DNA from: Apostichopus japonicus
Taxonomy: Eukaryota > Echinodermata > Holothuroidea > Aspidochirotida > Stichopodidae
Length of the DNA: 64,000 nucleotides
Direction: 5' to 3'
Assembly (NCBI RefSeq): GCF_037975245.1
Contig: NC_092566.1
Span: 17,386,001 to 17,450,000 of the forward strand
The notes under the pieces are model-generated. The model was not told the DNA's origin and did no database searches. It saw only the letters and a program-made list of their open reading frames with translations. Made by a program: the position numbers and the translations under genes. Below, piece after piece: positions 1-12,200 of this stretch (its first letter is position 1; the number at the start of each line of letters is the position of its first letter).

Positions 1-189
1 ATGTCGAACTACAACATACCCCAAAATCTGGTGATTTGATATGGAATGACCCATATTCAAATTGTTACAAATCAGTCTCAGATTTCTTACTTGAAAAAGA
101 CGTTTTAAGATTCTTTTTTTCTCACCCTTTTGACATTTCTTTTCTCTATGTATTTCTTTTTTCAACTTTTTTTTTCTTTTTTGGGGTAG

Positions 190-291
190 ATTTTTCTTGA
201 AGGACATCAGCAACATGAAATTCAAGGAACACAAAGCCAAGATGATCGCAGAAATGGAGCAGTGCCTATTGAGAACGACATGCCGAAGAAA
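190..291 (+). CDS. WRN: WRN exon: helix leading into the zinc-binding region
   Basis: A polypyrimidine run ending in TAG precedes the exon and GTAAGT follows it. The first base completes a codon from an unseen upstream exon, and the last two bases are carried into the next exon. It encodes the helical stretch containing MIAEMEQCL and the first zinc-ligand cysteine in TTCRR, which aligns with the corresponding cysteine in human WRN. Confidence 0.88.
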
Positions 292-3200
292 GTAAGTATT
301 AATGAAAGACAGAAGGTAGGTGGGGGGGGGGTGTTAATTTACAGACCAATGGTCTATAATGCCGTATGTTAGATTAATGATCTCCTAAGCTAAAAAGGGT
401 TTCTTAAGAGGGCGCTATTTCAGAATAATTATCAAGCGCAGAAAATGAACGTTGAAGAAGTCTTGTTTAATAATTAATCATATCTCTTTCACATGGGTTT
501 AATGTAAGAGGGATGCATTATGCAGTGTTAAGTCATGTTTAAAAAATTTCCAAAAGGTTATGAGAGCAAAATATCTGAAATGCAGAGGCAATTTACGTCA
601 AGAATTAGCACTCTTGATTGATTGCTTGACTGACTGACGTTATTTGATTTTGCTTTGACCACTATTCCTTTTATTACTTTCATGTAACTTATATCTGTAT
701 TTTTTTCTTTTGCTCTTTTCTCATGTAAAGTGCTTTGAGGTATTCTTTTATGCAAAGTGCAATGTAAATATATCCCTTTTATATTATAGAGTTTTCTATC
801 ACATTTTCATTCTGATTTGTGGGGCAGGGGCGATTGTGGGCAACACCTCTTTAGGAGTAGAGCAAGGACCAAATCTTTTCCCTGCTGTTGATGATTGAGG
901 CACCCTGTTTACTTTCTTTTTCATAAAATCTGTTATTTTTTCTCTCTATATTTTCATGTTTCTTCAGAGCCATATTATCTCACTTTGAAGAGAACCCCGA
1001 CAGCTCTGTGATGGAGACTATGAAGTGCTGCGACAATTGTAAAAGAAGGTACGGAATGAAATCGAACGGATCATGATTCCCCACGAGTTTCTGAACAGAA
1101 CCCCCTGTGGATGTCAGAGTTGTCCACGAACCCCCAACTTTTCTAGACACTATCTGAGTCATTATTATACTATAATACGTATAACAGTGCTTCGTAAAAG
1201 ATCAAGTTCAAAGTGTAATATTGTAGAGGTTGTCGATAGGTACAACTTTTGTATATTACTAAATTATATGATATACCAGATTTTAGTTCAACAAAAAGTA
1301 CTCTAGTTTTGACTTTCAGAAACTTCTCACGAACCCCCTGGGATGGACTCACGCACCCCCTGGGGGTTCGTGCACCCCAGCTAGGGAACCCCTGGTATAG
1401 ATTGTTCACTTTTACTTGAACACTGAATGGATTGGTCTCTCTGTCATCTTATAGCATTCAGTCAGTTGATAATTTTTGACAATTTGGATTTTTTTTGTGT
1501 AGGGGAGGGGATTGTAAGGTCTGACGAGACCAAATATAGTGAAATCTTACTATTGGTAATACTTAAAGCAAAATTGAGAAAAATAGGTAACTTACAAATT
1601 CTCTTTGGTCTAGGCAGTCACCCCTCACTGCCCCCTCCCTTCCTCCCCCACCCGAATGTGGACTGAATACGGCTTACTGTGCCTTGTGACGAGGCCTTAG
1701 GAGCCAATTTAATTAGCGAGCGTATTCAGTCAAACAGGAAGCGGTTAACTTAAAAATCGAATATTAGAGAGTTTTGAGGTTACTGAATAATATAAATTGT
1801 ATTTGATCCCTGCCTTTCTTATTCCTTTAAGTTCAATAGCTGATGTAACATTCGTAAGCCCCCTAACCATCAGTAAATTCATCGCACTGCAATACTTGGA
1901 TGCTAATAACGTTTCATAACCCCTCTCCTGAAAATTTAAAGTCGAGTTCAAAGAGAATTCTTTGTACAGGAGCAACTCTTATACTTTCCAAGCAATTACA
2001 TTTGAAGTCACACATTTTTAGCTCATACCAGCATGCTGGTGTGAGCTATTGTTACAGTGCGGCGTCTATCACTCTATCACTCTATCATTCTATCACTCTA
2101 TCCGTCAACGATTGGTAAAACCGCTCCCACTCGCACAGTGTTTGATGGAATTTTATGAAACTTGGACACAAGGACCATTGGGTATAGGGCCATCAGAGAT
2201 GGTCCAAAATTTGGGGTCAAAGGTCATCTGTGGGCCGTAATGGGCCATTTTGTGGAAATACGCAAAATGCTTCTTCTCCTACAGATTCCATGGTACAATG
2301 TTGAGGGTTTGTCACGATAGTACTATGGTAGTTTCACCTTCAGGGTGTTCATGAATTTGAGATCAAAGATCAACTAGGGGTCTTTTGTGGCCCGGGCCGC
2401 GGCCTTATATTTTCAAATTGCTCCTGTTCGTACAGTGTATGGCCAATTATAATGAAACTTGGTCACAACGTTCCTCGGGATGAGAGTTAGGAGGGGTGTT
2501 CGGAAAATTGAGGTCAGAGGTCATTTAGGGGGTCATCGGGGGTCATTCTTTGTAATATTTTTAAATATCTCTATCTCCTCAAGATTTTGATGGATCATAT
2601 TCAAAGTTGAACTGATGATTGTTGGATTGTGTATGAATAAGGTGATGCCTAAAAATTTTTGGTCAAAAGTTAATTAATTACAATTAATCCCCATTGTTTA
2701 AAAAAATCTGAGCCTTCACTTTTTCCCAAAGCTCCTTTAATTTGTCTCCCAGTGTCTGCAGTGTTTGTTTACATTTGTGGTTAAGCTCTGCAGAGGCTGT
2801 TAGTGGAATTAAAGCAGGACTAGGAGTTGTTATTAACTGTTGAACTGTAAGCATGAGAGCCCTATAGCCAATCAGCACTTGCCGATTCTTAGAAGTCTTT
2901 GAGCCTGAGGTATGTAGGCAGCTTGTGAAGTTATGACTTGTAGGGAGTGCTTGTTATGTCTGCTAAGGTAGAGGGGGAGAAAGTTTAATATGGTAGGTCA
3001 GTGGTATTGTTTGAGAGAGTGGGTAAAATAGGATTTAGAGGGGAAAATAGGAATTATAGCCAGTGGTGTGGCCTGGATTCTGCTAACGGAGGGGGGGGGG
3101 GGTATCCCTCACGGGCCCAAAATTGGTTTTGTGGGCCCTACATTTTTCAGCTCGAAAAGGTATGAGCTTCTGCACCATTGGTGCTCTAGTTGTTTGTTAC

Positions 3201-6200
3201 AACAAAACTGAAGTTTCTAATAATTCTAACATTCAAAGAAATATGCACTTGTATGATGTTGATCGACACCTGTCCAGAAAGGGTTGCAGCAGTTCCCGTT
3301 CGACACGTTTCCTCCGTCTTTCTTTTCCCCCCGTAGATTAAGCCAGCCAGCCTCCGTACGAGAAAGCAAGGATTCTGGTGAAGATTTTACCAAAGAGCTA
3401 CGTCACTTGCTCACCTCGATAAGCGTCACGGGTGAACGGTTTGGCGTCGCAGTACCAATTTACTTCCTGAGAGGATCCGTAAGTACAAAAATCCTTATCA
3501 TCCCGACTGCCAACGTTCACTGGTGTCGAGAAGACTGATTACCTGTCACATGACGGCATCATCAATGAATAAAGCATTCTGATTGGTTCCAAAGTTGCAA
3601 GCGATCGATTTGAATACAATGCATACCTATTGCCAATTTCAAGATGACATAAAATGTAGTTTTTGCTTCGTTTTATTTCTGAACACTGAGTTGGGAGGAT
3701 TCTTTTCCATGCTTTATTTTCATATCCTGCTGCAATGCACTCTCATTGACAGTATGAATAGTATCAATATCCTGTTTCTATCACAAAAAAGATAGGAACT
3801 GTTTGTACTGCCAGAAAAAGTGCTTTGAAGCATGATATGGGAGGACAGTATAAAGTGGTATTAGCATTAGAATCAGATAAAGGTTAGGAACTGTTCATAA
3901 TGTCAATATCAGTGCCTTAAATCATGATAGGAGAGGACAGTATAAAGTGGTATTAGCATTAGAATCAGATATTGGTTAGGAACTGTTCATACTGTCAGTA
4001 CGAGTACCTTGAAGCATGATTCGGGAGGACAGTATAGAGTGGTATATAGCATTAGAATCAGATAAAGGTAAGCAATTGTTCATACTGTCAGTATGAGTGC
4101 TTTGAAACATGATATGAAGGGACAGTATAGAGTGGTATTACCATTAGAATCAGATAAAGATTAGGAACTGCTCATACTGTCAGTATGACTGCTTTGAAGC
4201 ATGATACGGGAGGACAGTATAGAGTGGTATTAGCATTAAAATCAGATAAAGATTAGGAACTGTTCATACTGTCAGTATAAAGTGCTTTGAAGCATCATAT
4301 GAGGACAGAATGGAGTGGTATTAAGCATATTTAAATTGTCCCAACTGGCTGTTTTTGATAGATACTTACATAGTGCGTTTATTTAGTGTTGTGTTTGGTA
4401 GTTTTGCTTCAGTTTTGCTTTGGTAGCTGAAGTGAAAGGATGACCAGTGTTGGACAAAGATTGATGAACGATCGAAGACAGGTTTGTGGGGAAATCAAAG
4501 TTCTGGCGAGAAGTTGCTGCATAGAAGGAAAAAAAATGGAGCTTCTTAGAGCTTCCCCTTAAATAAGCAAGTATCGCCATTTGGTGATACTTCCTCTCAA
4601 AAGTGATTTCTTTTTTATTTTGGGCATTTCAGACCAATCAGAGACTCCAAGCACACCATCAAAAAGATCCAGATTTTGGATGTGGGAAGTAAGTTTTTTG
4701 TCAATTTCAATTTCTTACCACCAACCCTCCCTGAATGATGGCAAAATTTGACTACTTTAGGAAACAAATGGAATACTTGTCAAAACATGTTTCGTTGCTA
4801 AAATTTACCATAACATTTAACATTTATTTTTACACTTGCCACAGTTATGTCCTTACTTTCCTGATAGAAACAGTTTAGCAATTTGCATAATAATTGAAAA
4901 CTGCTGAGATTAAAATAAATTCTCTTTCATTTCTCTCATGATTAAAAGTAAAATGCTCATCTTATATTTTTTGTCCCCCTCAAATATCAATAAAGGTACA
5001 GATCAGAGAAATGGTGGAAAGCTTTTGGTAAGTTTGTTATTGTCAAGTGAATACTTTATAAAAAATCTCATACTTTTCTGATATTTCAGGGTTTCAGAGG
5101 TCAATTTAATTCAAAGTATTGACAAAACTTTTACTGAGCATTTATAAGGCAGATAGAGGAGTGCTTAATAGCAATGTACACAATCATATAAATATGGACA
5201 TCGCTTTCACCCGACTTTGAAAATAACAATTTTTTTCTGAAAGGTTGTTTATTTGTATTAGCCTTCCTGCATGGTGCCACCATCCACAGTGCAAAACCCC
5301 AGCTTTAGGCATCGGGTGTCAAAATTGCGCTTGGAACTATGAAACAAGGGAAATTCATGCTTATGTTTAGTAACAAGTAGGAAAGACGAAAAACATTGCT
5401 AAACAAATTGTGGGGAGGTTTTGTAATAAAAAATCTTATTTTCTTGACTTCAGCTCGTATGGTCATGAGTGAAGGATATCTCAGTGAGAAGCCACTGCAG
5501 CATGGATTTGGCTCTGTGATAGAACTAAGTGGTAAAGGCAGGAAGTGGCTCAGCAATACCAACTACGGAATCAAGGAGGAATTTACGATAGTTCCTAACC
5601 AGGTTCGTTTCGGATATAACCTCTTTTACAAATTTTTCAAGCAAACATGTTTTTTTTTTTCGTTTGAAATTCTACCAAACTCACAGTGTAGTTGTTGTGA
5701 TGTTGGATATAAATTTACTGGTATACTATTTTGCTGAACCAAAGACATGCTATGAGTTCTAATTACAAGTAATCATGTTGAATGAATCTGTTGCAAAATT
5801 TGCGAGAATTTTATTCATTTCTAGTTTTTTAGTACTAGACACCACAGTAGTTCTCACACTAAGATTACTATTAATTAAACCGAAGGATCCTTACTAGTGT
5901 TGCAACGATATGTAGATTTCCGTATCAATATCGTAGACAAGTTCATTCTTAAGCTCCATGTGCGTGTGCTCCGGTTGGTCAGTTATGTTAACAATGGTTG
6001 ACAATATTGTTGTGAGTTTTGGTCTCGTTAATTTTTCCCATTTATGTTGCAATTAGGAAGAACACGAAAAGAAATCCTCTTGAAGTGAAATGTGAGAAAA
6101 GCATTAATCATGAATTGTTGTTATTGTTTTAGGAGATGTTAATGCACCACAAGTCGTCCGTATTAGCCGTTGGTCAAAGACCAACCATCCTCCCTCAAGT

Positions 6201-9200
6201 GAAGGCGTCCGACTGGAAACATTCTAGATTTTATCCGGAAGGGAAGGAAGAGGAAACAGAGCCCGAGATTGATCCAAAAGAATTGGAAAATAGGGTGAGA
6301 TGGTCAGGCATGAGCGAATTCGCGGAATATCCGTGATTTTTTTACTACAGCAGGGACAAAAACTATTATCCTAACACACTGTAGCATACGCAAACTGGAG
6401 CCTACATCGCAATTTTTGCAAAGTTCCGTAATTGTTTTTTTACCACAGGCTCATCCCTGGATGGTTTAGGTTGAAGTTTAAATCATTGCTCGTGTTCGTG
6501 AGATGACTCTGTCCGCCTGCCACACAGAATTATTTTTAACACGAATCTGTGTGGAAGCGATTACTATCAACTTCCCAAAACAGCGGAGACAAATCCTCTT
6601 CCATTTGGGAGATATCTCAGTTTTAACCGTTTCTTTCCGAACACAATGGGGGAAGACTTGATCAAGCCTAAATTTAACCACATCTGTTTCAATTCTTCAT
6701 ATTTTTTACCTTATATATTACAATATGTATTTTGGGATAAAGATGGGCTTTTATAAATGAACTGCTAAACATGACTTAAATAATGACATTAGTTTCAGTG
6801 TCAACAACTTCAACATTCTACCTTAAAAATATGGAAAGAAAAAAAGAAAGAAAAAAAAAAGGTTTCTGAATCTAGTAGCACTATGACATCACAGATTTAC
6901 AAAGTGACAATTTCCAGAGGGTGACTTTTAAACAAGGTAGCCCCCAAATTTGGAACAACATATTCTTAGCTATGAAAGGGTGGGGGGGGGGGTAGTTCTT
7001 CACAAAGATCGCTGTTTATAAGCCAAAGATGATGGTTGGGTGCGTGTCCCATTTAATTCCACAAAAACTTTTCAAAAACTCCAAGACGGTTAGCTACTTT
7101 TCAAAACAAATAACAACTTAAAGACTAAGTTTTTGTAATTTCCTTTACAGTGGATGGATCTAGTCCTTCTTCGGCTATTATATTTGTTTATAAGAATCAG
7201 GGCAGAGTGGAGAAAATATGGTTCTCAAACTTGGACAATTTTGACAAAAAAGACTGCTGCAAGTCGTCTACTCTGGCAGTTGATCCCCGAAACCCGATCC
7301 TGGTAGCAAGTTTTCATGTGATGACTTACTTAATACTCAAACTAAAACAATCCACAAATTAATATAACAGAACTTGTGAAAAACCATAGGCGTGGTTGGA
7401 CTATGATCTGTTTGAAATACCAAAGATTCAGAAAGCATTTTGTACAACATAGAACACATAATTGTTTGCTTTGTTTTACAGGGGCTCTTGTACACGCAGC
7501 TGGTGAAACTCAGGAACAGTCTTGCCAAGGAAATCGGAGTTGCTCCGTACATGGTTGCCAATAACAAGAATTTGATAGATTTATCAACAATCAGGTAAGT
7601 TAGCCCGCAGAACAGGGGGACTGCAAGTAAAATAAAGTACCAAAATAGTCATTTTCCTTTAAAAAATGGTCAAGGAGGAGGGATGATTTGAAAGTTTTTC
7701 TATTTTTTGACCAAAAAATATCAAAAGGTAATAAAACATCAAAAAATGGCTTTATTCTGTAGTTTCAGACATTGGAAATGTAAGTTTCTATCATGTAATA
7801 TTTTTTTTATATTAATTTTTGTAGGCCTAGTAGCATGCAGTCAATTCTAAGAGTGGATGGTATCGGCCAGGCCAGAGCCGATAAGTTTGGCATGCAACTG
7901 TTGGCGGCTATACAAAAATTCTGCAGCGAACGCGACGTCGGACTCGACCAATTTCCGAACAGCGTTCCTAGCCACATTGAAGCTGCCACTGTAAGTACCA
8001 TGCAATGCTTTGTCGAGAGATTCTTGATAAATTTAAACTCAAAGAAGATGAATTGAAGTAACTTTTCTATGCAAGTTGACATGGTTAACGTCTCCTAAAA
8101 TGAATTGGAAGGCAAAGCGGCATATATTGAGGTTGGCAAACCAGAAATAAACAGTATCCTTCGTTTGGTTATGAATTATGTCTCAGCGATATGATTTAAA
8201 AGACTCATTTGTGAAAGTAAATTCCATGGATCAAGATTTTGTTGACGTTGCCTGTCACTGTGCAGTAGAAACTGTACTAAGGGGTACTCTCAGTGTTCTA
8301 TTAATCTCAGACAAACGTCAAAGACAATTTGACATACCCTCATGACAAGATATCAAAAGTAAAGAAAAACAACAAACTGAGAACACCCAACCCCACCCAC
8401 CTGAATCCAACGATGGATCTTAAGAATAGCAATTTTTTTAGTCTTCAAAGTTCTTTCGCACTCAACAATACCACAATTTTTAATCTATTTATTCCACGCT
8501 AAGTTTTAATACCCTAACATAATATTTACAAAGTTAACCTTTGAATTTTTCTCCTTTTCAGGAAAGCAGAGGTGCAGTATTTCATCGTAGTTCAGCAGTC
8601 AGTGCAATAACAGATACAGTCCGTGAAAGCTACCAGCAGTTCCAGGAGGACGGCAAATCCTTGGTAAGAAATAAACATTAAAGTGCTACCTCGAGTCGGT
8701 AACATCAATCTTTTCTTCTTCTTCTTCCAGTATAGTGCTAACTTCGTCTTTGAAGACTCATGCAAATTTGTCGATCGCATCAAAATTTGATCACTTTGAA
8801 ATTATTTTTGCAATCTGGTGGTGCAACCAATAGGGAATAATGAAATGTATTAAAGATGTATGGTTTTACCCTTTTGGCTTTTGTCAGGCATGAGCCTTTT
8901 CTGCCAATTCGCGGAATATCCGTGATTTCTTTTCTACCTTGAGGACAAAAAATATTATCCTAACACACTGTAGCATACGCAAACTGGAGCCTATACCGCA
9001 ATTTTTGCAAGTTCCATGATTTTTTTGTTACCCCAGGCTCATACAAAATTTGTTGTTTCACCCTTAATAGGAAGAAGTTGCCAGTCTGAGACGGCTACAG
9101 ACGTCGACCATCGGGAGCCATCTAGCTGACGCGATCGCAGCCGGTTATCCTGTGGATATCTCGAGAAGTAAGTCTGGGTATTTCTTGGACGCCCATTTGC

Positions 9201-12200
9201 AGGGAATTTCATCATTCCACAAATTTAAGCCAACAGCTTCAAATGGCTTTCAAATTGTCTTACATCTTTGTGATAAATAACCCTCCCAATAACCTACATC
9301 GATATGTGATCCATAATTTGAGATTTTAATCATTTAATTTAATCAGAGCGAATGTTTCCAGCTGATCCTGTCCCGCCATAAATGGGACCTTTCAATATCA
9401 GTAAATGTGCCGCCCGTTTGATGGCCTAAACACATATATTAGGTTATTGCTAGTTCTGCCTCTGGATATGCATGATGATACAACACTGGTCACTTACACA
9501 ATCAACCTGTCATACTTCAATATTTAGCGTTATTTAACAATTACCACAGGGTCCTCTCAAATTAATGGCTGGGTTTACTCCACTGGTTAACAGGCTGAAG
9601 GTGTCACCAGGTGGTAGCACCAGAGTTGCCTTGCAAGTTGTCGATGACATTCTTCGGCTTTGGTTTTTTTTTTTATACCAATCAGGCCCGGCTTCAGACA
9701 TCTTCTACAAAAGTGTGGAAAGACTGAGTTAAGAGCTTTACATTAAGTTTTGAAATGTAAAAAAGATTTTCTGACCTTTCTCAATCAGTTGGAGTAACTC
9801 CAGAAATCCTTACCCAGATCTTAGATGTAATTCGAGCTCCACCTATCAACTCAGGTAAGATTGAATTTTGTTACCATTTTTTCTTCTTTAAGGTCTGTAT
9901 TTCTGTCTCTTTACAGGAATAAACAAGTTTTCTGTTTTCTCGTTATTCTTGGTTTTATGCACTTTTGAGGTGATATTCGTGTGGCTGAAGTTCCTTGTTC
10001 AGCAAAATTGTGGGGATATTTCTGTCAAAACATTACCTTTAAGTAGTAAGCATTTTGTATCGTTGAGAGATGTTTTTTTTTTCTTTCAATTTTGTGAAAT
10101 TTTATGAAGGCATCTGGCAATAGCTGTGTCTGTGATGTGCTGGGAAAAACAATCTTTGTTTTTCTTCATATTATATGATAAAATATTCTTGCAGTTATAT
10201 TTGCACATTTTCGAATTGACTTGTTGAAATGCTGGCTGCAGAGAACATAGACAACTATTACAAAAAACATGCGAAATATTATCACATTTCAAGGAGAAGC
10301 ATGCGATGACAGTGTAATATGAAATGAGAAACTTTTGAAGAAAAACATCTAATGTGAGAATATCGCAGACTATGAACTTCGCTCAATCTCCTGGATTAAG
10401 GAACGAATATTTCGGGTCCAAAAAATATACATTGGAACGATGATTTGTGGAGTTAGGGAACAAGATCAGGCTTTCAAATAAAAGTATTGAATTTTGTTTT
10501 CTCTCGTAAGTGTCTGATTGTCTTCCACCATAAGGTCAATAACTTGATTTATTCTAATACCTCATCGCAGATATTAGTCGTCTGACACCCATAAAAGAAC
10601 AGCTGCCTGACAGTATTGGCTATCATCACATCAAGATTGCCCTGGCAGTGATGAAAGTTCAGTACGGCATGACAAAACCAACGGACGGACAGCCGCCATC
10701 CACCTCCCAGTCAGAGAGATATTCGGGAATAAACCTCCACGAGGTGAGTATAGAAATTGTCAAGAAATATGATGATAAAAATAAAATATGAATGGATGGA
10801 GAAGAAAAAAACTGGTAAAAAGTGAAAAGAAATTGTTTTTGGCTTCAAGAGGAAGTAACCTCTAGTCCTGTTCTGTTGAAGAGGTATGTACAAAATAAAG
10901 AATGACTTCTAGTCCTGTTCCCTTCTGTCGAGTGAGGTACACAGAATAAAGAATGACCTCTAGTCCTGTTCCCTACTGTCGAGTGAGGTACACAGAGTAA
11001 AGAACGACCTCTAGTCCTGTTCCCTACTGTCGAGTGAGGTACACAGAGTAAAGAACGACCTCTAGTCCTGTTCCCTACTGTTGAGTGAGGTACACAGAGT
11101 AAAGAACGACCTCTAGTCCTGTTCCCTACTGTCGAGTTAGGTACACAGAATAAAAAATGACTTCTAGTCCTGTTCCCTACTGTCGAGTGAGGTACACAGA
11201 GTAAAGAATGACCTCTAGTCCTGTTCCCTTCTGTCGAGTGAGTTACACAGAGTAAAGAACGACCTCTAGTCCTGTTCCCTACTGTCGAGTGAGGTACACA
11301 GAATAAAGACTGACCTCTAGTCCTGTTCCCTACTGTCGAGTGAGGTACACAGAGTAAAGAACGACCTCTAGTCCTGTTCCCTACCTTCGAGTGAGGTACA
11401 CAGAGTAAAGAACGACCTCTAGTCCTGTTCCCTACTGTCGAGTGAGGTACACAGAGTAAAGAACGACTTATAGTCCTGTTCCCTACTGTCGAGTGAGGTA
11501 CACAGAGTTAAGAACGGCCCTAGTCCTGTTTTCTACTGTCAAGTGAGGTTAACAGAGTAAAGAACAACCTCTAGTCCTGTTCCCTACTGTCGAGTGAGGT
11601 ACACAGAGTTAAGAACGGCCCTAGTCCTGTTTTCTACTGTCAAGTGAGGTTAACAGAGTAAAGAACAACCTCCAGTCCTAGTCCTATACAGTATGCCAGA
11701 AGCCATAGAACCACCATCAAATTCATGTGACCAAGGACTACCTCCCGATGATATTCATTAACGACTTGTTAAATCAATAGGGAAGGGGTATTAAGAGTTT
11801 TTTTTTTGTACCTTCATATCTCTTGTACATTCTTGCATCCAAATGTACAATATTGATAACATCATTTATAAGTCATGCACCCTATGATGAGCGTTTGTCC
11901 ATAAAATTTCACAGTTTTTTTTTTTAAATTAAGGAAGTATATGAATGAAAGCAAACAAATTTAAAATGAAATTTTTTAACTTTGCAATGATTTTGCCATA
12001 ACCTCTCACAGATTCCCAAAAAGAAGCCATTTACTACGACCACGAGCGTTCCTCAGTTGAATCAAAGAAATGTCTTGGTGAAGGGTGGGTCCTTCCAAGC
12101 ACAGCCTGTAGTCAGCCGACCACCGCCACCTGTCAAGAGTTACAGCATGCCCGAATTAGGCCAAGTGAAATCACCGGACCAATCATCACAGGAACCCGCA

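Noticed and set aside
3059-3130. Left end of a further hAT-like element (CCAGTGGTGTGGCC)
   Set aside because: No partner inverted repeat or target duplication could be found nearby.
7151-7302. Possible extra WRN exon after TTTACAG
   Set aside because: The phase-0 translation is not WRN-like, the donor GTAGCA is weak, and joining 6133-6294 directly to 7482-7594 gives the expected run into HRDC.
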